Assembly (NCBI GenBank): GCA_947568835.1
Contig: OX387602.1
Coordinates: 24,603,021-24,667,020 of the forward strand
Reading direction: 5' to 3'
Source: Protonemura montana
Lineage: Eukaryota; Arthropoda; Insecta; Plecoptera; Nemouridae
Length of the DNA stretch: 64,000 nt
The notes below the pieces were generated by a model, which did not search any database, was not told where the DNA came from, and was given only the letters and a program-made list of their open reading frames with translations. Shown piece by piece: positions 50,801-64,000 of the stretch. Numbering within the stretch: the stretch's first letter is position 1; every line of letters begins with the position of its first letter. The position numbers and the translations under genes were made by a program.

Positions 50801-52165
50801 AGTCACCGTCTTTGAGTGTCTCAACAAGAAGTTCGGAGTAACATTTGAATGCTTTGGCTCGCCTCTCAATTGCTACTTTAAGCAGTATTGCTCTGCGTTC
50901 CCTGATACAGACAGCTACTTTGGATCAAGAGGGTATGTTTGCGTTTTCCAATTAAATGTGTTCATTATTCATACACATAGCTGCCAGTTTGATTGATCGA
51001 TTATTTCAGTTTTAGTGCAGCAGGTAGTTTGGTTAGTTGGTTGGTATATCATATATTATTTTAGTTATAATTGGTAAGAGTGCTGCTGGTATAAATACTG
51101 AGGATTGGATAGAACAAAATCCATCTTTCTGGTAATAAAAATGTGAGGGCAAAATATTTTGAGAGTTGTGGATAGTTTGGCTGCAGTTTTGCTGATGTTG
51201 AGTGTATGCTACTCAATAATAGTAAGGCAGTAGCAGAGCCAACCATTGTATTGTCAATCAACGTAGTCTGTAGACATAAACTTTATAAGAGTGCGTGCAC
51301 TGTTTGCTTCACGAGTAGCATAAGTAGCCGATCAGTAGGTAGTCCAAGAGTAGCCTGTGAGGCAAGCAAATAAAGTCCATCATGTATTGAACAGGCCGCT
51401 GCTGGAATTGAAGGCGGTAAGCGGCTCTTTCGAGGCAAACCCGCCTTGCTGCGATGAGCTGATGGATGCAACTGTTGTGCACATGGAGCGACTTCTCTCC
51501 GACTCGATCGAGCCGCTCTCCTTCGTCGTGTTCCTACCCGAGTGGCGTGAGCCGGCGCCCGATGCCCTGCTCAAGCTTGAGGCGAGCCAATTCAAGCGCA
51601 AGCAGGTCGTCGTGCCCGCGTACGAGCACGAGTATCGCCACGGCTTTCAGCACAGCATTGCCAAGTACGTGGGATATGTTCTTTGCTTTTGAGGCCTTTT
51701 ATGTCGGACGCAACCTTCCAGTGTTGCTAAAAAGGGTGACTTTGTATCACTGTCTTTGTGTCTGATCTCCTTGTTTTCCTAAAAATAAACAGCAATGCAA
51801 TTCCCTGTGCAGAGGACCCTAGGGATAGTAGGTCTGTCCCATGATCAGACTAGACCAAACAAGACATTTTCTGTTTCTTCAGCTACCATATAAAAAATAT
51901 TCTCTAGCTTTTGCCTCTTTGCAGGAGTGAACTGAACGTGCGTTCCGGGCACGGCACCCTGGTTGTGTGGTTGCAAAACAACGCTGGCTTCCAACGGTGG
52001 GGGCCGACAGATGATCGCGTCGAGTCACTCCTGGAGGCTTTCCGGCCGGGCCGCGAGCGAGAACGCGACCGCCAGGAATTGCTCTCTCCTCAGCGCAACA
52101 ACAGCACCGACGTGGCACCCGCCACGCCAGATAAGCCTCCGCCTGTGCCCGAACGCCCTGTCTAG
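47831..52165 (+). CDS. PCIF1: PCIF1/CAPAM cap-adenosine N6-methyltransferase, variant motif
   Basis: PCIF1 binds the phosphorylated Pol II tail and N6-methylates 2'-O-methyladenosine next to the mRNA cap (m6Am). Eleven exons (47831-48031, 48315-48470, 48560-48696, 48791-48945, 49552-49783, 49890-49992, 50141-50282, 50394-50569, 50661-50932, 51395-51664, 51925-52165) join in phase to 694 residues; human has 704. A WW domain lies at about residues 75-105 ([26 protein letters not shown]). A basic stretch (VKRRASEE...ITKRF) may be an NLS. The helical domain has [23 protein letters not shown] and [11 protein letters not shown]. The methyltransferase core has [35 protein letters not shown] and [11 protein letters not shown]. 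The catalytic NPPF tetrapeptide reads NPPC (residue 543, codon TGC at 51447-51449); all neighbours match human. Activity is therefore uncertain. The tail ends PPPVPERPV. Confidence 0.96.
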
Positions 52166-55006
52166 CACCCCGAGCTGTTGCTCTTGCAGAGCAAGTGCTG
52201 CTGGCTCTTGTCCGCAGCTAGCAGATTAAGTTTACGTTGCCACAAGGGAATTCGTTTCACTGATGCAGTGAATCTAGACGATATCAGTTTGGTCTTAGGG
52301 TTACCTGCCTTTTGACTTATTGGTAGCTACCCACTTTTTTGCTTCATTTCCTAGCAAATTTTAATGGTTCAAGCAAACACTTCTTATTCATATATTACCT
52401 ACCAGTACGTTACATGTACCTACCTTTTTGAAATAGCTATTCTCTTACAAATTAGCTAACGTAATTTGCTAACGTAACACCGATTCATTATTTTATTGAA
52501 ACTTATCTTCATCCTAGACACAGGTATTCTTTTAATGTATAGTTTATGAGGCACGGCTACTTCAAGTCATTCCTTTAACCCTTTTTACCTTAACAATTTA
52601 AATGTGTGTAAGTACGCACGTAGCCATATCTATCAGTTCTCATCCTTTTAACCAATCAATCGTGGCTTGTCGAAGAAAATTCTTACTCAAGGGAAATGGA
52701 GAAAAGCATATAATGCCAACTACAGTTCAAAGTTGTTAGTGAACCACTTTTTTACATAATTTTTTAAGTGCAGAACACTCCTAGTGCATGAATGATAGAT
52801 GGCAGTAGGATTGCTGTCTTACTGCAAAATCTGATGCGGTTGCTTTGTTTTGCAAATTTCTCTGCATAGCTAGTAGCTGTACTGAAGGCATTAACTTGTT
52901 AAATACTACTTAGGGGAATATATGTGCGATTTTATTAGTTTTATGATTTTTGTACATTTTTTATCATATGAAAATACTAACACAATGTAGAAACTAGGAT
53001 CTTACTTACTAAAGCTAATTTTTAATTGATAATTAAACCTGTTATGTAATGCATAGGAAGGATAACAATCCATAATGTAGACAAATCAATAGGCCTTGGG
53101 CACAACTTTAATAATCTAATTGATAGGTGCATTAATTAAAGTAATGCTAATGTCTTTTTATTAGGTACTGATGTTTAGTTTATTTAATATAGGGCAGAGC
53201 CAACATTATTCTAGAATAAAATATGTAGTCGATAGTTTCACATTCAAAACCTATCAATGGCAAGCCTACAACGTACAAAGAAAACAAGCTGAATTAATAG
53301 TTTAGACTTGTAACACAAATTGAATTCATACTCTCTTTGGATAACGCTAAATTCAATGGCAATTTGCAACGGTAAAAAAGGACTTTTCATATAGAGATCT
53401 AATCGCTTACACTAAATGTGTATATGTATAGGGGTATGGAATCTCCGAGGTTTCTTCTGAATGCTTTTCGTGGAAGCAACTTTTTTAATTTTTGTGTGCC
53501 ATTTGTGGGTTAAATATAATAATTTGCAACTGTATTTTATGTGGTTTCCCCTCGTATTTAAAAACAAAATGAACCATTTTTACACGTACTTGCAACTTTT
53601 TATTTATTTTGCTTAATTTAGTGTTGCTTTTTTTTACAATGCCATGCTAGAATAACTTCGTATTTTCATGTTTCATTATTTGTTCATCTACTGTTAGGTT
53701 TTCAAAAGATCATCATTCATTAAAAGCACGGATGTGTCAGCTAACTAACAACGACGCGTGATTAAATAGAACGTTTAAGTGACGTCAGCAACCGCCACAT
53801 GTATTGTCGATACTTACTGAGGTTAAGTCAGGGTTAGATTGTGGGCCACGCATGGTAAATATAAGTACGAAGTTGCCAGTAAAGTACAAGTTTGGACAAA
53901 TGGATATTGATGCACATGTAATGCTTGGTTCTGAAAAAACTATTTTAAGTGCATTTCTTGTTTGAAGCTAGCACATAGGATTTGAATTAATTGGGTATAT
54001 CCACCCCATTAGAATTCCAGATGTAAGAAATATATTTACTAGGTTGGTACCTACTGAAGAAAATTCTAGATTAGTCGACATAATGAAAACAATATGTTCA
54101 GTCCAAATGAGCAAACCAAAAATGTTATGAAAGGGAAATTTTATATGTAGACATAAATAACAAAAATATATAGAATTCTATTAATATATATGGTGCACAA
54201 GATTGATAATTCAATGTTGTAAATTAAAAATTTGTTACTCTATTATTTCAGTGAGGCAACAGTAGATTATACCATTTTCATTTTATAATTTAACTCTTCG
54301 AAAGAATATTGAATCATTTCTTAAATAACTACTACTATGTGGATGTACAGTTCAATTAAAAATCTGCAAGACTATTTTAGATCAAACCACTATCTACTAG
54401 CTGGTCTAGACTAATGCTTTTCTTATCAGTATCTTAATCTGACCACTGTGACTAAACTAAATCTATTGTACATAGAATATAATCATATTCAACTGTAAAT
54501 ATGCACACTAAACTTGTCTTTAGTTGAAAGGGATTGGAACTTAAATTAAGTAACATATAACTTGTTCAGCCACTTATCTACACACAAAATTTGAAAATGT
54601 AATCAAGAAATAAAATATTGCCATATTTTAATTTTGAAATTTTATTATCCTTTGACCTCCGTGCCATTGTCCTTTGTATGTTAGTGCTGGATTCACACTG
54701 CAGGCTTCATAGGTGAGTGCAGTTCACAAGAGTTCAGATGTACCAACTACAAACATTTATTTTGTGTCACTTAGTTTTTTAATTGTAGCTGCAAGCTATG
54801 TTTACTGGTCTAACATGCTCCGATTTTATTGAAATTGTTGGGTTACGTTTAAATTAAAAGTTCTTAAATTACGCCCCCTGCATCTTCGAGCTGATTCAGC
54901 CGAAAAATGTTGACACCAATTCTAATGTTTAAAATATTTTCACAAACTTCAAGCAGGGAGGCAAATGCAGAAAATTTGCTGAGTTAACATAGAAAATGTT
55001 ATGATA
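52166..55006. other. PCIF1 3' flank and intergenic
   Basis: AT-rich DNA without long open frames. It probably starts with the PCIF1 3' UTR; candidate poly(A) words are GAATAAAAT at about 53213 and AATAAA at about 54608. No RNA gene, transposon end or repeat was recognised. Confidence 0.5.
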
Positions 55007-55214
55007 TGATTTTCGGTTTTGCTCTGTGTTGGAGAGGCTTGCGGCCGTAGAAAGGGTCTCACGTCTCGACGTATCAACGAGGCACGGCTCATCATCTTCA
55101 GGAGAATGATGACGAGATGATGAATGATGACGAGGCACGGCTCGTCGAGACGTCGAGACGTGAGACCCTTTCTAGGGCCGCAAGCCTCTTCAACACAGAG
55201 CAAAACCGAAAATC
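55007..55214. mobile_element. Foldback element (MITE-like)
   Basis: Two arms of about 65 bases (55007-55071 and 55151-55214) are reverse complements with about two or three mismatches. The left arm begins TGATTTTCGGTTTTGCTCTG and ends CTCACGTCTCGACG. The 79-base loop has its own direct repeat, ACGAGGCACGGCTC (55077-55090 and 55130-55143). No target duplication could be fixed. It lies about 0.7 kb before DNAJB11. The word TTCGGTTTTGCTCTGT is shared, with one change, with the PRKDC intron foldback. Confidence 0.75.
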
Positions 55215-55916
55215 ATACAATATCAAATCATGGCTCTGAAAACAACCCCTCTACTAAAATAGAAAAGTTCACTAGGAGAGAGAAGGAAGGTTTTGGGGCA
55301 AAGTAGCCCAACGGCTTTCTGTGCTAATCTTCTTTTTTTTTATTTTTTAGTTATTGGGTTTACTTAGTTTTGGGCTTTATGCCCTGTGACTAAGATTATA
55401 CATTGCAGTAGTTTACATAATTATTTACAATATTTCCCTTGAAAACTTGGACATTTGACGGCCAGGGATGCACGGCGCTCACCGGCATTATGAGAGAAAA
55501 CATTTTGTATTTACTACAAATTTGAGTGAGAAACTCAAAACTTATGGCATATTCGACTGGCTGCCCCGGTGCGCCCCGGGTGTTCATTGTTTTAAATATG
55601 TTCTGCTATTTTCTATGGCTTGATTCTCATTTAATCTCACTGCAAATAAAAGGAAAAGCTCATCATAATCACATTTAAAATTGCGTTCGCGAAGCCCTAG
55701 TCACCTTTTACACCAACAAAGTTGATATGCATGCTTTCGGAAAATTATCCAGAACGGAAAATGGAACTTAAATGTGTTTTCCAATGGCCAAATATAACGC
55801 CCGCTACTTTTCGTAATCTCAGGTCATATCATTGGTGGGTTTGCGATGTCCAATCAGATCTCACCACCTCTCGCGAAAACGTCAAAAGTCGGTGATCGGT
55901 ATCAGCAGAGATCAGG
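55215..55916. promoter_or_regulatory. 5' flank of DNAJB11
   Basis: No gene is seen. The shared promoter word is at 55678-55701, 216 bp before the start codon. A CCACCTCTCGCGAAAACG stretch at 55864-55881 is close to the start and includes a TCTCGCGA element known from metazoan promoters. ER-stress elements were not recognised. Confidence 0.45.
55678..55701 (+). promoter_or_regulatory. Shared promoter word, copy 2
   Basis: This matches 3688-3711 at 22 of 24 bases, core TTGCGTTCGCGAAG, with the palindrome TTCGCGAA intact in this copy. It lies 216 bp before the DNAJB11 start. Confidence 0.4.
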
Positions 55917-58386
55917 ATGGTTTCGATGAGTTTTTGGTCAATTTTGTTACTAAATATATTGTTTTGTGCGATATCTGTGATCGCAGGGTAAGAAATATCA
56001 AATGTTATATATTTGCAACAATTTTATTTGGACCTGGACTAATACATGCATCGATTAGTAGCTTTAACCTCACTATGTTTACCTCCTATCAAAATGCTGA
56101 ATCCACTCCTACTGTTACTTCAAATATTTTCGTGCTCGTAATTCCAATGCTTGATCAAAATTAGACATTTTAAATTCAAATTATGTATGTGTAATCGGTG
56201 CACTCATAGTTAAAAATTATTACAAGATTTGTCCAATGCATGATCTAAATACTTGTAATTGTCTACTACCTGCCTACTACTACCTACCTGGTAGTAATCT
56301 TACTCTGCATTTGAAAACAAACAGATTTCTCATGCTCATACCATCAATCCTAGAAAAGGGTGTATCTAATTTAATTTTTATGTCTCTTCAGCCGTGACTT
56401 CTATGCCATTCTTGGAGTGCCGCGAAGTGCCAATAAAAACCAAATAAAGAAAGCATATCGAAAATTGGCCAAGGAACTACATCCCGACAAAAATCAGAAT
56501 GACCCAGACTCCTCCCAAAAGTTCCTTGATTTGGGCGCTGCATATGAGGTGCTCTCGGATGATGATAAACGAGAAATGTATAACAAGTGTGGTGAGGACT
56601 GCCTGAAGAAGGATGGCATGATGAACCAAGGGGGAGATCCATTTTCGAATTTCTTTGGAGATTTCGGATTCAATTTTGGTGGTGGTGGCTCTAATAATCA
56701 AGAAACACCCAAAGGAGCTACCATTGTTATGGATCTTCATGTCACACTTGAAGAATTATACAGCGGAAATTTTGTAGAAGTATGAGAACTAAATGTTTCC
56801 TATTCAACTTAATTTTTTTAATCTGATAAGTAAACTCCATGGCAGGATTTCCAAATAGTAACCCTGAGTGAAGTTTCGGTCGATATGGCCGAGTACTGAG
56901 AGTAGAGAAACAAAAATGAACAATTTGCTTTTTTTATGTATATTTTTATTTCAGGAGGGTAATTGTGTGAAAATTGTCAAAAAATTTGTAGTGCGATAAC
57001 TTGCTGTTTCCTGTGATTAACCTTGAGTTTTAGTTGTGCCGTGCCAGTGATATCGCGCTCCAACTTCAATATATTCACACAATTGACCCCTTGAAGACAC
57101 AGTGATTTATCTCATTTTCATAAATGAAAGAAACTACGTCACCAACATTTTATCGCAAATTGTATATTTGTAGCCCTCATTTGACAAATTTTGCTTAAAC
57201 TCCATGTTTTATTTATAATTGTTTCTTATTTATACAAACTTTTTTACTTCAGATCACTCGAAACAAGCCTGTAATGAAACCTGCAAAGGGTACTCGCAAG
57301 TGTAATTGTCGCCAAGAAATGGTGACCCGTCACATGGGTCCTGGACGTTTCCAGATGATGCAGCAAACGGTGTGTGATGAATGCCCCAACATCAAGTAAG
57401 TACCATTTTATTGAGTTTGGCGGTCTGCTTAATGCTACAGTTATTAAAAACGTTTGGTTTCTTCACATAGCAAACAAAGGACAAGATAACCATTTTTATT
57501 AAGAACACTAGGCAATTAGATTGCAGCATCAATATTACACATCAACATTAAGATCAAATTTAAATCAACCATTTCGACATCACAATAAAAGAAAATATTT
57601 CCATGTACTACAGTGACATCTACTTGCAGCTCTGAACCACTCCACCTAACCAAAATAAATCTTAAACAGCTCTATTCAACTCAATTGATTTCCTGCCTCT
57701 CAACAGACTCGTCAACGAGGAGCGAACTCTCGAGATCGAAATTGAGCCTGGCATGGTGGACGGTCAAGAGACAAAATTCGTGGCTGAAGGCGAGCCGCAC
57801 ATGGACGGGGACCCCGGTGACCTGGTTCTCCGCATCCACACGCTGCCGCACAAAGTGTTCGAGAGACGCGGTGATGACCTTTACACGAACGTTACCATTT
57901 CGTTGCAAGATGCGCTGCTCGGGTTCACCATCGATATCGTTCACCTTGACGGGCACAAAGTGCAAGTCGCTCGGGACAAGGTTACCTGGCCGGGAGCAAG
58001 GATACGCAAGAAAGGAGAGGGAATGGTCAATTACGAAAACAATAACTTGCAGGGGATATTGTACATTACGTTTGACGTCGAGTTTCCAAAGACGGAATTG
58101 ACGCAGGAAGATAAAGATGGTACGGTGATTTTGAATCAATAGTCGTTAGACGATGTAACATTCATTATGCTTGAATGTTTTTTTGGTTGTCTACATCATT
58201 CTTGTGCTCATATCTAGTAGGCTTAGCTTTATTTTTAAAGTTCAAACCATTTCTTCTATTTCTTGGTTTTATTCTTTGAGTATCCATTTACCTACTAATT
58301 TTTATTTCTCTTTCTTTTCAGCAATCAAGAAAATCTTGAATCAAAGTCCAAACAACAAAGTATACAACGGACTTATAGGTTTCTGA
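55917..58386 (+). CDS. DNAJB11: DNAJB11 (ERdj3), ER Hsp40 co-chaperone
   Basis: ERdj3 delivers unfolded clients to BiP in the ER lumen and stimulates its ATPase. Five exons (55917-55987, 56392-56779, 57253-57395, 57707-58119, 58322-58386) join in phase to 359 residues; human has 358. Exon 1 is a signal peptide ([21 protein letters not shown]). The J domain follows ([18 protein letters not shown] at 56480-56488, [14 protein letters not shown]), then a Gly/Phe stretch ([12 protein letters not shown]). Domain I-II has the cysteine pairs KCNC and CDEC, which form the ERdj3 disulphides. Then come [25 protein letters not shown] (with an N-glycosylation site NVT) and HLDGHKV. The last exon gives KVYNGLIGF, close to the human end KVYNGLQGY. 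The last intron has a weak donor (GATG then GTACGG); if retained, the protein would stop seven codons later. Confidence 0.97.
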
Positions 58387-62308
<3,922 letters not shown>

Positions 62309-62546
62309 TTATTTATCGACAACGGAGGCAAGCCCACAAGTTGGTTTAGTAGGTACTGTCCTCGCGAAATCAGTTTGAAATTTGATTGATAAGTGGTTAA
62401 GCCAACTTTAAGAGAATTGATTCAAATTATCACGGGTGGGGGCGCAAGAGTCGTTGCACAAGAATTGTTCACAGTCAGGGCACTTGGATGCAATGTGTTG
62501 AACTGGTCAATGTTCTCGGATCTTCAAGGGTTATGTTTGTCGACAG

Positions 62547-62975
62547 ATGAGAGCGTGGAGGGCGCTGAAGCAGAGTGCAACTGGAGGGTCGCGATACATC
62601 AGCGTCGACGTCGGTATCACGGCGCCTCCACCCGGCAAGAAGGATGTCAGCTACGGACGGTACGCACTGTGGGTCACCCTGCTCTTCTTGGGCACGCTTC
62701 TCTACTTCGTCGACATCAACGTGCACACTTCGTACTACCCCGACCGTACCACACCATCCAGTAACCACGCAAAACCGCGGGCCAGGAACCAGAATCCAAA
62801 GGAACGGCTGCTCGACGCAACGGACAAGTGGCAAATTACGAAACACGCTGTTGGAAATGAGACGAAAAGTACGCAACATTCTTTGGAGGCAACAGCTCAT
62901 GCTCTAAGCAAAAGAAATAAGCCAAAGAGACCATTATCTAAGCCAAAGAGACCATTATCTAATCAACAGGGCCAA
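62547..62975 (+). CDS. Probable first exon, type II membrane protein
   Basis: I do not recognise this gene. An ATG at 62547 opens a frame with a basic amino end (MRAWRALKQSATGGSRY), then one hydrophobic segment at about residues 39-55 (YALWVTLLFLGTLLYFV), then a polar, basic stalk. That is the layout of Golgi type II enzymes such as glycosyl- and sulfotransferases, but no catalytic domain is within the window. The GC-rich, CpG-containing codons contrast with the AT-rich flanks, supporting coding use. A likely donor is CCAAG then GTCAGT at about 62976; the frame runs on to a stop at 63026 if not spliced. A 21-bp unit is duplicated in tandem at 62919-62960, giving KPKRPLS twice. The next exon would lie beyond the SINE cluster. 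Confidence 0.5.
62919..62960 (+). repeat. 21-bp tandem duplication in coding sequence
   Basis: Two exact 21-bp copies beginning AAGCCAAAGAG keep the frame open and repeat the peptide KPKRPLS. Confidence 0.9.
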
Positions 62976-63184
62976 GGTCAGTATAAATTTCCTTTAAATA
63001 ACGATTGGAAAATAGAAACGCAATAATTCTATGTTTTTAACAATCAGAAGGAGAAATAATCAATCGTGTCAACAATTTCCCCTCCCCTTTCCTGACCGTT
63101 TTGGTTATGCATGACCACTTATCTGATGACTGTTCCTAGTTCCTTTTGATGATATGACGGAGCCAAGGTGATTTAAAATGTTTT

Positions 63185-63515
63185 GATAGATTTCTTTATT
63201 GGGGTTTAAGGACCCATTGTGTTGAAAACGCGCCATGTGCTATGGTCTAATTAGGTCGGTGAACGAGTGGATGATAATGAACCCAACCTAGCCTAGACGG
63301 GAGGAGAAAAAACCCTGTGCCGGCACGTATCATATTCCTGCCGAAGAGCACCAAGGGGGCCACCGGCTTAACTTCCCTTCCGAAGGACGGTACAACGCGA
63401 ACAACATAATTCCTCCTCAAATCCATGCTGTCGAGAGGTTGATAACACAAGGCGAGTGAAGTTGTTGTACTAAGGTTGTACTAACGTCCATCCGTCCAAC
63501 CTTTCCTATCCGAAC
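63185..63515 (-). mobile_element. SINE copy (body and tail), minus orientation
   Basis: On the minus strand this reads the same body as 63621-63905: CAACTTCACTCGCC, TCAACCTCTCG, then CTTCGGAAGGGAAGTTAAGCC, the GTGCTCTTCGGC block and TTCACCGACCTAATTAGACC. It then ends in CCTTAAACC with a decayed AT-rich tail. It has no 5S-like head; its 5' end meets the head of the plus-strand copy. Several base differences show it is an old copy. Confidence 0.75.
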
Positions 63516-63526
63516 GGTTTGACATG

Positions 63527-63945
63527 TTGGAAGCACCAATTCTCGTGAGATCACCGAAGTTAAGCAACACTGCGCTGAGTCAGGTATTGGATGGGTGACC
63601 ATCATACATATGACATCGGGAGAGAGGTTGGAGGGATGAAAGTTAGTAAAACAACTTCACTCGCCTTGTTCATCAACCTCTCGGCATAACGATTTGTGGA
63701 GGAATCCTGCTGTTCGAGTTGTACCGGCCTTCGGAAGGGACGTTAAGCCAGTGGTCCCCTTGGTGCTCTTCGACAGGAGTAGGCTTTGTGCCAGCACCAG
63801 GTTTCCCCTCCTCCCTTCTAGGCTAGGTTATGTTCATCATCTTTTTCATCATCATCTACTCATTCACCGACTTCATTAGACCAGTGCCACATGGCCAGAT
63901 GTCAATACAGTGTGTCGTTAAAAACCGAAAATCAATCAATCAATC
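63527..63945 (+). mobile_element. 5S-rRNA-derived SINE (SINE3-like), full length
   Basis: The head (63527-63620) is clearly derived from 5S rRNA: TTCTCGTGAGATCACCGAAG, then TTAAGCAAC and TTGGATGGGTGACC at 63587-63600, which are the internal Pol III promoter boxes (A box and C box) of 5S genes. The 5S 3' third is lost. A body of about 285 bases follows, with the word CGGAAGGGACGTTAAGCC, and the element ends in an (AATC)n tail at 63929-63945. Head, unrelated body and simple-repeat tail make a SINE of the SINE3 class. Because the 5S fold is incomplete, it is not a working 5S gene. Confidence 0.75.
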
Positions 63946-64000
63946 CAACCTCTCTCCCGAAAAAAACCTGGGTATGTGTGAGATGGTCACCCATTGAATA
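63946..64000 (-). mobile_element. 5S-like SINE head, minus strand, cut by window end
   Basis: On the minus strand this reads CAATGGGTGACCATC then a CGGGAGAGAGGTTGG block, matching 63588-63630. It directly abuts the (AATC)n tail of the preceding copy, so the body is missing between head and tail in this orientation. The rest lies beyond the window. Confidence 0.65.

Noticed and set aside
63527..63620. 5S rRNA gene
   Set aside because: The 3' third of 5S is missing and stems are disrupted; it is the head of a SINE.

Overview
This 64 kb window is intron-rich, AT-rich nuclear DNA from an invertebrate animal, most likely an arthropod outside the higher flies. The evidence is a pickpocket-type DEG/ENaC channel, short GT-AG introns, and a complete DNA-PKcs gene, which Drosophila lacks. 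I cannot name the species; a crustacean or other early-branching arthropod would fit, but nothing here proves it. No bacterial, viral or organellar gene block was seen.

Layout: (1) 345-3010, + strand, the 3' part of a DEG/ENaC (pickpocket) sodium channel. (2) 4074-6058, +, complete mitochondrial ribosomal protein L3. (3) 6534-30650, -, a complete DNA-PKcs (PRKDC) gene that I resolve into 50 coding exons (about 3,950 residues), tail-to-tail with mRpL3. (4) 31051-34557, +, a sperm-tail PG-rich (SHIPPO/STPG) ciliary protein starting 400 bp from the DNA-PKcs start, head-to-head. (5) 34791-35925, a TA-flanked transposon carrying a broken transposase zinc finger. (6) 36672-39216, +, protein O-glucosyltransferase POGLUT2/KDELC1, ending in RDEL. 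(7) 42092-45648, -, SS18, a BAF-complex subunit. (8) 47831-52165, +, PCIF1/CAPAM, the cap-adenosine methyltransferase, with an altered catalytic motif. (9) 55917-58386, +, ER co-chaperone DNAJB11. (10) 62547 to about 62975, +, a probable first exon of an unrecognised type II membrane protein. (11) 63185-64000, a cluster of 5S-rRNA-derived SINE copies that runs off the window.

The genes are single-copy housekeeping genes and do not form a pathway together; POGLUT2 and DNAJB11 share the ER lumen, and SS18, PCIF1 and DNA-PKcs are nuclear. Reading frames, splice phases and protein lengths agree with the known families, so most gene models here are well supported.

The most notable points are: the PCIF1 NPPF motif reading NPPC; two GC-AG introns in DNA-PKcs, one of them inside the kinase domain with an in-frame GT alternative; 5S-derived and tRNA-derived short repeats with inverted-repeat architecture; a transposon with repeated GGGGC(A/T)AGTTGTTACA words and a pogo-like zinc-finger remnant; and a 24-bp near-identical word upstream of two unrelated genes. 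I did not find a convincing new defence or regulatory system.
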